A DNA stretch of 6,845 bases from Zoogloea sp041911615 (GTDB taxonomy: Bacteria > Pseudomonadota > Gammaproteobacteria > Burkholderiales > Rhodocyclaceae). The DNA lies in contig NZ_JAYROR010000123.1 in assembly GCF_041911615.1 (NCBI RefSeq), forward strand, positions 1-6,845. Direction: 5' to 3'. A program made the translations under genes and the position numbers. The notes beneath the pieces were generated by a model, which did no database searches, had not been told where the DNA came from, and saw only the letters and a program-made list of their open reading frames with translations. This document shows, in pieces, positions 1 to 4,975 of the stretch; within the stretch, counting starts at the first letter, position 1; each line of letters opens with the position of its first letter.

Positions 1-1
1 C

Positions 2-736
2 TTCCGCGCCCTGCGCGGGCGGGCCGTGGCGGCCGCGCTGGCCGTGCCGCCGCTCGTCGCGATCCCGCTGCTCGGCGGCGGCATGGGTGGTCTCGCAGTG
101 GTGCCCACCGAACTCTGGGGCGGCCTGCCGCTCACCCTCCTGCTCACCGCCGCCGGCATGGCCTGCGCGCTGCCGCTGGGGATTGCCGTGGCCTACGGCC
201 GGCGCGCCCGCCTGCCGGTGGTGCGCGGCCTGCTCACCGCCTACGTGGAACTCGCCCGAGGGATTCCGCTCGTCGCGGCGCTGTTCGTCGCGTCCTTCCT
301 GCTGCCGCTGTTTTTCCCCGACGGCGTGGCGCTCGACATGCTGTGGCGGGTGCTGATCGCCATCGTGCTGTTCGCCGCGGCTTATCTGTCGGAAATCGTC
401 CGCGGCGGCCTCCAGGCGATCCGCCCCGGCCAGCTCGACGCCGCCGCCGCGCTCGGCTTCACGCCCTGGCAGGCCCAGCGCTGGATCGTGCTGCCGCAGG
501 TGCTGCGGGCGGTAGCACCGTCGCTGGCCAACAGCGCCATCGCGCTGTTCAAGGACACCTCACTGGTCACCGTGGTGAGCCTCTACGAGCTCACCGGCTC
601 GCTCAGCCTGGCCCTCGCGGGCGACGGGGAATGGCGGCCCTTCTACCTGGAGGCCTGGCTCTTCCTCGCCGCCCTGTACTGGCTCGGCTGCGCGCTGCTG
701 GCGCGGGTCAGCGCCGCCGCACCGCCACCGCCTTGA
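2..736 (+). CDS. aapM: Amino-acid ABC transporter permease, AapM/YhdY type (5' partial)
   Basis: This is an inner-membrane permease subunit of a polar or general L-amino-acid ABC importer, which would work with a periplasmic binding protein, a second permease (AapQ type) and an ATPase. The frame is open to the left edge. The GTG at 26 is only an internal codon of the longer reading frame, so the true start lies outside the window. Residue numbers here count from that GTG. The sequence W-GG-LPLTLLLTAAG near residues 31-44 begins the permease core. ELARGIPLVAALF at 75-87 and AYLSEIVRGGLQAI at 119-132 are typical of the HisM/AapM family. The EAA-type loop that contacts the ATPase is at about 137-158 (DAAAALG, then IVLP), with Asp in place of the usual Glu. 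FKDTSLV at 175-181 is also characteristic. Several hydrophobic membrane segments are visible. The C-terminus ends in a short Ala/Pro tail lying inside the convergent neighbour, and no ATPase gene follows. Family call is strong; the gene symbol rests on similarity only. Confidence 0.88.
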   Translation, partial: FRALRGRAVAAALAVPPLVAIPLLGGGMGGLAVVPTELWGGLPLTLLLTAAGMACALPLGIAVAYGRRARLPVVRGLLTAYVELARGIPLVAALFVASFLLPLFFPDGVALDMLWRVLIAIVLFAAAYLSEIVRGGLQAIRPGQLDAAAALGFTPWQAQRWIVLPQVLRAVAPSLANSAIALFKDTSLVTVVSLYELTGSLSLALAGDGEWRPFYLEAWLFLAALYWLGCALLARVSAAAPPPP

Positions 737-1103
737 TCTCGACGATGTAACCCGCCACGCCACACAACTGGGCCGCCCCGATCGCCGTCCAGGCCGGGAA
801 ATCCCGCGTCAGGTAGCGGTCCTTCACCTCCATGAAGAGCGGCAGGTCGCGCATGTCGGTGTGGAAGGTGGTGAGATCGACGATGTCGCTCATCTCGGCG
901 TCGGCGGCGGCAAGTACCTTCTTCAGGTTCTCGAAGGCCTGCACGATCTGCGCCTCGCGGGGCTCGACGAGCTGCATGTTCTCGTCGCGGCCGATCTGGC
1001 CCGACACGTAGATCGTGTCGCCGACCCGTACCGCCGGGGCGTAGTGGATCTTTTCGTAAACCGCTTCCATGCCTTTCGGGATGATGGCTTGTCGGTCGCT
1101 CAT
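708..1103 (-). CDS. Rid (YjgF/YER057c/UK114) family protein lacking the catalytic arginine
   Basis: This is a 131-residue protein, the usual length for the family of small trimeric Rid proteins. The best known members deaminate reactive enamine/imine intermediates. Family features are VGDTIYVSGQIG at 27-38, the helix AQIVQAFENLKKVLAAADA at 51-69, MSDIVDLTTFHTDM at 71-84 and the C-terminal VEIKAVAV at 121-128. In archetypal RidA the arginine of the PAR motif (Arg105 in E. coli) binds the substrate carboxylate. Here the matching motif reads PAWTAIGAA, with Trp at residue 105, so RidA-type imine deaminase activity is doubtful. The protein probably belongs to one of the Rid subfamilies without that arginine. 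The ATG at 1103 is preceded by AGAGGAG with 7-base spacing, which supports the start. The gene lies 33 bases downstream of lysR on the same strand and may be co-transcribed. Its last 29 bases overlap the convergent permease gene. The substrate is unknown. Confidence 0.9.
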   Translation of the reverse strand: MSDRQAIIPKGMEAVYEKIHYAPAVRVGDTIYVSGQIGRDENMQLVEPREAQIVQAFENLKKVLAAADAEMSDIVDLTTFHTDMRDLPLFMEVKDRYLTRDFPAWTAIGAAQLCGVAGYIVEIKAVAVRRR

Positions 1104-1136
1104 GACGGCGCTCCTCTGACTGTTGGGGACACCATC

Positions 1137-2051
1137 CTACAACGAACCGGACGCCCCGCCCGCCGACACCCGCGCCAGGATCTCCGCCATCCGGCGCACC
1201 CCCGGGCCGGCGAAATCCGGGTCGGCCAGCACCAGATAGAGCGACATCCGGCGCGACTCCGCGCCGCCCAGCGGCAGCGGCTCGAGTAGCCCCGCCGCCA
1301 GCTCGCGGCGGATGTGCGCCACCGGATACCACGCAAAGCCGTGGCCCGCGCAGGCCGCCGCGATCGACATCGCCATGCTCCCGAAGGTCCAGCGCTGCTC
1401 CACCTCCACCGTCGTCGAACGCCGGTCGCGGGTCGAGCCGGTGGCCCGCACCTGCAGGTGACGCCACGGGCGCAGATCCTTCTCGCCCAGTTCGTGCCCC
1501 GCCGCGTGCAACGGGTGCGACGGGGCCGCCACCGCGATCAACGCGATGTCGATCAGCGGCGTGCCCAGGAAACCCGGTGGAATGTGGGGTGTCAGCGCAA
1601 TGTCGGCCTGACCGCCGAGCAGCGCCTCGCCGGTGCCGCCCAGCACCGACTCGATCACCTCCACCCGCGTGCGCGGCGCCTCGGCCCCGAACTGCGCCAG
1701 CGCCTCGATCAGCAGATCTGGCGGGTACAGCACCTCCACCGCCAGCCCGATCTCCGCTTCCCAGCCCGCCGACAGCTTGCGCGCCGCCTGCTCCAGGTCG
1801 CCCGCCTCGCCCACCAGCGCCAGCGCGCGGCGGTACAGCATTCGCCCGGTGGCGGTCAGCACCGCCTTACGGCCCTGGATCTCGAAGGCCTGCACGCCCA
1901 GCACCGACTCGATCTTCTGCACCGCGTAGGTCACGGCCGACTGGCTCTTGTGCAGCACTTCGGCGGCCTGGGCATAGCCGCCGGCCTCGACGACGGCGAT
2001 CAACGCGCGCCACTGGTCGAGCGCGATATGGGGGCTGGGGATCGGGTTCAT
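1137..2051 (-). CDS. LysR-family transcriptional regulator
   Basis: This is a 304-residue cytoplasmic DNA-binding regulator of normal LysR-type length. The N-terminal winged helix-turn-helix spans about residues 11-70 (LDQWRALIAVVEAGGYAQAAEVL, then KSQSAVTYAVQKIESVLGVQAFE, then LTATGRMLYRRA), with a linker helix after it. The effector-binding domain covers about 95-300, with the typical GQADIAL at 157-163 and a hydrophobic strand IALIAVAAPSHPL. The effector cannot be told from the sequence. The gene diverges from azoR across about 100 AT-rich bases that hold a T-N11-A inverted repeat, so control of azoR-pirin and autoregulation are likely, which is the usual arrangement for this family. The ATG at 2051 has no Shine-Dalgarno sequence in front of it, and the upstream bases are AT-rich with GATAAT 7 bases away. 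The message may therefore be leaderless or weakly translated. No better in-frame start is evident. Confidence 0.93.
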   Translation of the reverse strand: MNPIPSPHIALDQWRALIAVVEAGGYAQAAEVLHKSQSAVTYAVQKIESVLGVQAFEIQGRKAVLTATGRMLYRRALALVGEAGDLEQAARKLSAGWEAEIGLAVEVLYPPDLLIEALAQFGAEAPRTRVEVIESVLGGTGEALLGGQADIALTPHIPPGFLGTPLIDIALIAVAAPSHPLHAAGHELGEKDLRPWRHLQVRATGSTRDRRSTTVEVEQRWTFGSMAMSIAAACAGHGFAWYPVAHIRRELAAGLLEPLPLGGAESRRMSLYLVLADPDFAGPGVRRMAEILARVSAGGASGSL

Positions 2052-2057
2052 TATCGA

Positions 2058-2088
2058 ATTATCAGATAGCTTTAAGCAAAAAGTTAAT
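2058..2088. promoter_or_regulatory. Possible overlapping divergent promoters, lysR and azoR
   Basis: Reading towards lysR (-), TTAACT (2087 to 2082) and GATAAT (2063 to 2058) are separated by 18 bases. They resemble sigma-70 -35 and -10 hexamers and would start transcription at or next to the lysR start codon. Reading towards azoR (+), TTATCA (2059-2064) and GTTAAT (2083-2088) are also 18 bases apart. The two hypothetical promoters would occupy the same DNA face to face. The hexamer matches are only four or five of six, and AT-rich DNA gives such matches by chance, so this is a weak call. A further TTGACG lies on the minus strand at 2116 to 2111, without a good -10 partner. Confidence 0.3.
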
Positions 2089-2092
2089 CTTT

Positions 2093-2109
2093 TTTATCTG
2101 CCGGATAAA
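2093..2109. promoter_or_regulatory. Candidate LysR-type operator (T-N11-A inverted repeat)
   Basis: TTTATC, five bases, then GATAAA form a perfect 6-bp inverted repeat; its core 2095-2107 fits the T-N11-A pattern of LysR-type recognition sites. Further TTATC half-sites occur at 2051-2055 and 2059-2063, and TATCAGATA at 2060-2068 is a short palindrome of the same half-sites. A partial set of related sites beside a strong one is what LysR regulators often use for activation plus autoregulation. That lysR at 1137-2051 binds here is inferred from divergent position. Confidence 0.5.
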
Positions 2110-2150
2110 TCGTCAAATACACCCATCGCAACCCGACACGGAGTCACACC

Positions 2151-2753
2151 ATGAGCACCCTTCTCAAGATCAACGCCAGCCTGTTCTCCAACCACGGCCA
2201 ATCCAGCCAGCTCACCGAGCGCTGCGTCGCCGCCTGGCAGGCCAGCCACCCCGGTACCCGCGTCATCAGCCGCGACCTCGCCGAAAACCCCGTGCCACAC
2301 CTGGATGGCGCCCGCTTCGGCGCGTTCCTGGCCAAGCCCGAAGAGCGCAACGCCGAACAACAGGCCGTGGTCGCCTTCTCCGACGCCCTGATCGACGAAC
2401 TGCGCGCCGCCGACACCATCGTCATCGGCCTGCCGATGTACAACTTCGGTGTGCCCTCCACGCTCAAGGCCTACTTCGACCACATCGCCCGCGCCGGCGT
2501 CACCTTCCGCTACACCGCCAACGGCTCCGAAGGCCTGCTGAACGGCAAGAAGGCGATCATCCTGGCCGCCCGCGGCGGCAAGTACGCCGGCACCGCCAAG
2601 GACAGCCAGACCACCTACGTGCGCGACTTCCTGGGCTTCATCGGCATCACCGACGTCGAGTTCATCTACGCCGAAGGCCTCAACCTGGGCGACGAGAGCA
2701 AGAACGCCGCCCTCGCCGACGCCCACAAGGCCGTCGCCGAACTGGCCGCCTGA
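2151..2753 (+). CDS. azoR: FMN-dependent NADH:quinone reductase / azoreductase
   Basis: This is a 200-residue cytoplasmic flavodoxin-fold oxidoreductase, matching the length of E. coli AzoR. The family uses FMN and NADH to reduce quinones and azo compounds by two-electron transfer, and acts as a homodimer. Diagnostic segments are the N-terminal strand LLKINASLF with the phosphate-contacting SQSSQL-like stretch (HGQSSQL, 15-21), RDLAENPVPHLDG at 41-53, the FMN-binding PMYNFGVPSTLKAYFDHIAR at 95-114, AGVTFRYT at 115-122, the ARGG loop at 140-143 and FLGFIGITDVEFIYAEG at 160-176. The ATG at 2151 has GGAG at 2140-2143 with 7-base spacing. The gene diverges from lysR and is followed 65 bases later by pirin on the same strand, so lysR probably controls an azoR-pirin operon. 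The true substrate is more likely a quinone or other electrophile than an azo dye, but the sequence does not settle it. Confidence 0.93.
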   Translation: MSTLLKINASLFSNHGQSSQLTERCVAAWQASHPGTRVISRDLAENPVPHLDGARFGAFLAKPEERNAEQQAVVAFSDALIDELRAADTIVIGLPMYNFGVPSTLKAYFDHIARAGVTFRYTANGSEGLLNGKKAIILAARGGKYAGTAKDSQTTYVRDFLGFIGITDVEFIYAEGLNLGDESKNAALADAHKAVAELAA

Positions 2754-2769
2754 ACCCCGCCCCGGCGGA

Positions 2770-2788
2770 CCGGCCCCCGCAGGGCCGG
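2770..2788 (+). other. Short hairpin between azoR and pirin
   Basis: CCGGCCC, a five-base loop, and GGGCCGG form a perfect 7-bp GC stem in the 65-base gap. No T-run follows, so it is not a classical intrinsic terminator. It could attenuate transcription or stabilise the upstream message, giving unequal azoR and pirin levels. In DNA this rich in GC it could also be chance. Confidence 0.4.
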
Positions 2789-2818
2789 CCGCCCGCCCCA
2801 ACCCCGAGGAGCACCCTC

Positions 2819-3655
2819 ATGACCATCCGCAGCCTGATCCAGATCATCCCCTCGATCCCCGTCTCCGACGGCGCCGGCGTCAAGCTGCGGCGCAGTCTCG
2901 GCCACAGCCAGCGTCTCGACCCGTTCCTGATGCTCGACGAGTTCGCCTCCGACAACCCTGACGACTACATCGCCGGCTTCCCGCCGCATCCGCACCGGGG
3001 CTTCGAGACCGTCACCTACATGCTCGAGGGCGAGTTCGAGCACGAGGATCACCTGGGCCACAAAGGCCACCTGCGCGGCGGCGGCGCCCAGTGGATGACC
3101 GCCGGCCGCGGCATCATCCACTCGGAGATGCCGCTTCAGGAAAGCGGCCGCCTGCACGGCTTCCAGTTCTGGATCAACCTGCCCGCCGCCGAGAAGATGA
3201 AGCCTGCGAGCTATCGCGACATCCAGCCCGAGGACATCCCGACCGTCGCCATCACCGGTGGCAGCGTGAAGATCGTCGCCGGTCGCTTCGACGACACCGC
3301 CGGACCGATCCAGGGCCTGTCCACCGCGCCGCTGTTCCTCGACGTGCGCCTCGCCGCCGGCCACGGCTTCAGCCAAGCGGTCCCGGCCGGCCACACCGCT
3401 TTTCTGTACCCCTACGCCGGCAGCCTGCGCGTTGGCGACGACGGGCGCGAGCTGAGTGCCCGCCAGGCCGGCGTGCTGTCCCAGGGCGAGCGCATCGCCG
3501 CCACCGCCGGGCCTGCGGGCGCCGCCTTCCTGCTCCTCGCCGCCCGCCCGCTCGGCGAACCGGTGGTGCAGTACGGCCCCTTCGTGATGAACACCCGCGA
3601 AGAGATCGAGCAGGCCCTCGCCGACTACCGCGACGGCACCCTCACCGCCGCCTGA
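2819..3655 (+). CDS. Pirin family protein (bicupin)
   Basis: This is a 278-residue cytoplasmic two-domain cupin of the usual pirin length. Some bacterial pirins (such as YhhW) show quercetin 2,3-dioxygenase activity; others act as redox- or metal-sensing regulators. The N-terminal cupin holds the metal ligands: PPHPHRGFETVTYMLEGEFEH gives His57 and His59, and IIHSEMP gives His101 and Glu103. These match the His56/His58/His101/Glu103 set of human pirin, so this domain should bind iron or a similar metal. GFQFWINLP at 114-122 is another family mark. The C-terminal cupin, about 165-255, lacks such ligands as is normal, and ends with GPFVMNTREEIEQALADY at 253-270. The open frame extends far upstream through azoR, but the start is set at ATG 2819 by GAGGAG at 2806-2811 with 7-base spacing and by the family N-terminus. 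It likely forms an operon with azoR. The substrate is unknown. Confidence 0.93.
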   Translation: MTIRSLIQIIPSIPVSDGAGVKLRRSLGHSQRLDPFLMLDEFASDNPDDYIAGFPPHPHRGFETVTYMLEGEFEHEDHLGHKGHLRGGGAQWMTAGRGIIHSEMPLQESGRLHGFQFWINLPAAEKMKPASYRDIQPEDIPTVAITGGSVKIVAGRFDDTAGPIQGLSTAPLFLDVRLAAGHGFSQAVPAGHTAFLYPYAGSLRVGDDGRELSARQAGVLSQGERIAATAGPAGAAFLLLAARPLGEPVVQYGPFVMNTREEIEQALADYRDGTLTAA

Positions 3656-3677
3656 GCGCCTTCGCTGCGACGCAAAA

Positions 3678-3710
3678 AATCTGCCACGCCGCCCGCCGGC
3701 GTGGCAGATT
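3678..3710. terminator. Strong inverted repeat downstream of pirin, terminator-like
   Basis: A perfect 14-bp stem (3678-3691 pairing with 3697-3710; arms AATCTGCCACGCCG and CGGCGTGGCAGATT) encloses a five-base loop. Six A residues at 3674-3679 flank the left side, so the T-run of a textbook intrinsic terminator appears only when read on the minus strand. On the plus strand the stem ends in ATT and is followed by AACGG, so termination after pirin may be partial. The next gene begins 27 bases beyond the stem. Confidence 0.7.
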
Positions 3711-3737
3711 AACGGCTCGACACCACGGAGCATCGCC

Positions 3738-4076
3738 ATGGCCGGCTTTGAAAACTACGCCCAGGACACCCACGACATCGAACTCGAGATCGAACGCCGC
3801 GGCGTCGCCCTCGGCATCGACTGGAAGAACGACGAACAGGTCCGCGCCCTCGCCCGCGAAGCGCTCGACTTCGCCGACTCCCCCGACAAGCGCGTCGACC
3901 ACGACCACCTCGACTACACCCGCCTCGCCAAGCTCGAACTCTTCGGCCTCGCCGCCCTGATGCTGCGCACCATGCAGGAAAGCGCCACCACCGGTTTCGA
4001 GAGCCACGGCGGCGATGTCTGGAAAGCCTTCGCCCGCGCCCTGTGGGCCGAAAAGGCACTCCGCCAGCCCGGCTGA
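3738..4076 (+). CDS. Hypothetical protein, 112 residues, mostly helical
   Basis: I do not recognise this family. The frame is supported by a good ribosome binding site (GGAG at 3727-3730, 7 bases before ATG 3738) and by codon use like its neighbours. The protein has no signal peptide and no clear membrane segment. It looks alpha-helical and acidic in its first half (THDIELEIERRGVALGIDW at 11-29, then NDEQVRALAREALDFA at 31-46). A His/Asp-rich patch RVDHDHLDYT lies at 52-61, followed by an amphipathic to hydrophobic helix LAKLELFGLAALMLRTMQ at 63-80, and it ends in DVWKAFARALWAEKAL at 93-108. A small soluble helical protein is the likely picture. The hairpin at 3678-3710 separates it from pirin and no promoter is evident in the remaining 27 bases. 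Expression may come from readthrough or from a promoter inside the pirin gene. Confidence 0.75.
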   Translation: MAGFENYAQDTHDIELEIERRGVALGIDWKNDEQVRALAREALDFADSPDKRVDHDHLDYTRLAKLELFGLAALMLRTMQESATTGFESHGGDVWKAFARALWAEKALRQPG

Positions 4077-4094
4077 CACCGCTGCCCGGCCCCA

Positions 4095-4112
4095 GCCCGC
4101 CATCCGGCGGGC
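4095..4112 (+). terminator. Hairpin after the 112-residue hypothetical gene
   Basis: GCCCGCC, ATCC, GGCGGGC form a perfect 7-bp GC stem with a four-base loop, 18 bases after the stop codon at 4076. The sequence that follows (CACCTTGCTTT) is only mildly T-rich. It is a plausible weak intrinsic terminator separating the upstream genes from the tail cluster. Confidence 0.5.
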
Positions 4113-4117
4113 CACCT

Positions 4118-4160
4118 TGCTTTCGCAAAATGCATGTGCTTCACTGGATTGGCGAAAGCA
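4118..4160. repeat. 9-bp inverted repeat with 25-base spacer
   Basis: TGCTTTCGC at 4118-4126 is matched exactly by GCGAAAGCA at 4152-4160, with an AT-richer 25-base spacer that itself includes ATGCAT. It could fold as a stem-loop in RNA or be a two-half-site protein target. The arms do not extend further outward. Confidence 0.5.
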
Positions 4161-4369
4161 CCTTTCTGACCCGCCTCCGGCCCCTCCACCAAGGCCTGTG
4201 GCCGCCCTGAATCCGGCGCCACGCCTCGGTCGATGCCCCACTCGGGACGTCGCCGGGTGCCGACTTGCTCACACGTTGTTTCGCCCACGCGGCGAGCATG
4301 TCGTTTTCTTCCAGATGGTGTAAATTGCATAAGCGGCTCGACCCCTTCGCCGGGTCTGCCTGAAACGCT

Positions 4370-4385
4370 TCACGTCGTGACGTCA
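4370..4385. promoter_or_regulatory. Overlapping palindromes before the tail cluster, possible operator
   Basis: TCACG-T-CGTGA (4370-4380) overlaps the perfect 8-bp palindrome TGACGTCA (4378-4385). They end 23 bases before the DUF4255 start codon and just upstream of its ribosome binding site. Placement fits a repressor site or a structured 5' leader. The binding factor is unknown. Confidence 0.35.
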
Positions 4386-4408
4386 GCCATGCTGGGGAAG
4401 GCGGTGAA

Positions 4409-4975
4409 ATGTTCATAGCAGGAACAAGCGCCACTTTGCGACGCCTGATCGAAGATCAGCTCGTCGCCACCGGCGGGCTCGACGGCTATACCATCTCGCT
4501 GTTCTCCACCCGCGACTTCACCGGCACGCTGGCCAATCGCGTCGCCCTGTTCCTGTACCGCGTCGACATCGACGAATCCCGCCGCAACGTCGAACTCCCG
4601 CGCCTCACCCCCGCCTCGCCGCGCCGCCAGGCCCTGGGCCTCGAACTGCACTACCTGCTCACCGTCTGGGGCCAGAAGAACGCCGAGGGCGAGCAGGTCA
4701 TGCTGGCCCGCTGCATGGACATCCTCGACCGCCACGCGCTGATCGCCGGCCCGCTCCTCGACCCCGGCTACCCCTGGGAGGCCGAGGACAGCCTGCGGGT
4801 GTCGATCAACCACCTTTCCACCGAAGACATGCTGCGCCTGTGGGACAGCCTCGAGCCCCCCTACCAGCTGTCGGTTCCCTACGTGGTGCGCACCGCCCGC
4901 CTCGCCGCGCGCGAGCGGCCCGACGCCGCGATCGCCGATTCGCGCACGCTGGTCTTCACCCCGGCGGTACCGTGA
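4409..4975 (+). CDS. DUF4255 / Pvc16-type tail terminator of a contractile injection system
   Basis: This 188-residue protein fits the DUF4255 (Pvc16 N-terminal) family, found in extracellular contractile injection systems such as Afp and PVC. There the Afp16/Pvc16 protein caps the end of tube and sheath and sets particle length. Characteristic parts are the N-terminal helix TLRRLIEDQLV at 9-19, VALFLYRVDIDESRRNVELP at 45-64, LGLELHYLLTVWG at 76-88, an ARCMDILDRHALI helix at 100-112, and LRVSINHLSTEDMLRLWDSL then PPYQLSVPYVVRTARL at 129-165. The start at 4409 is set by GGGGAAGG at 4394-4401 with 7-base spacing. The stop TGA shares its A with the ATG of the next gene (TGATG), so the two are translationally coupled. 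No toxin domain or signal peptide is seen, as expected for a particle assembled in the cytoplasm. Family call is strong; the exact structural role is taken from Afp/PVC. Confidence 0.9.
   Translation: MFIAGTSATLRRLIEDQLVATGGLDGYTISLFSTRDFTGTLANRVALFLYRVDIDESRRNVELPRLTPASPRRQALGLELHYLLTVWGQKNAEGEQVMLARCMDILDRHALIAGPLLDPGYPWEAEDSLRVSINHLSTEDMLRLWDSLEPPYQLSVPYVVRTARLAARERPDAAIADSRTLVFTPAVP

Larger units (their letters stand above)
4077..4408. other. Gene-free region upstream of the contractile tail cluster
   Basis: This 332-base stretch has no convincing gene. Short open frames cross it on both strands but lack a good ribosome binding site or recognisable protein. It holds, in order, a terminator-like hairpin (4095-4112), a 9-bp inverted repeat (4118-4160), a lower-GC patch around 4270-4330 that could carry a promoter (TGTAAA at 4319-4324, without a convincing -35), a 5-bp hairpin GACCC-N7-GGGTC (4340-4356) and two overlapping palindromes just before the DUF4255 gene (4370-4385). 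It is the natural place for the promoter and control region of the tail operon. Confidence 0.5.

Noticed and set aside
26..28. GTG at 26 as the true start of the permease
   Set aside because: The frame is open to the left edge, no ribosome binding site precedes it, and AapM-type permeases have a much longer N-terminal region.
643..1467. 274-codon minus-strand frame across the Rid gene and the lysR 3' end
   Set aside because: It is out of frame with two well recognised genes on the same strand and has low-complexity Gly/Arg/Ala composition.
1314..2069. 251-codon plus-strand frame antisense to lysR
   Set aside because: His/Arg/Gln-rich composition typical of a reverse-complement shadow; no family resemblance.
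1577..2818. Long in-frame plus-strand extension upstream of the pirin start
   Set aside because: It runs antisense to lysR and then out of frame through azoR, is rich in Arg/Pro/Ala as expected of a GC-rich shadow frame, and the pirin family N-terminus plus a good ribosome binding site place the start at 2819.
2666..3739. 357-codon minus-strand frame opposite pirin
   Set aside because: Gly/Ala/Val-rich shadow of the pirin gene, with no recognisable domain.
4316..4329. Sigma-54-like promoter (TGGTGT then TTGCAT)
   Set aside because: The GG and GC elements are two bases too close for a sigma-54 -24/-12 promoter.
4840..4974. Earlier start for the beta-sandwich protein at 4840
   Set aside because: It would overlap the DUF4255 gene by 136 bases and give an Arg-rich N-terminus; the TGATG junction at 4973-4977 is a typical coupled start.
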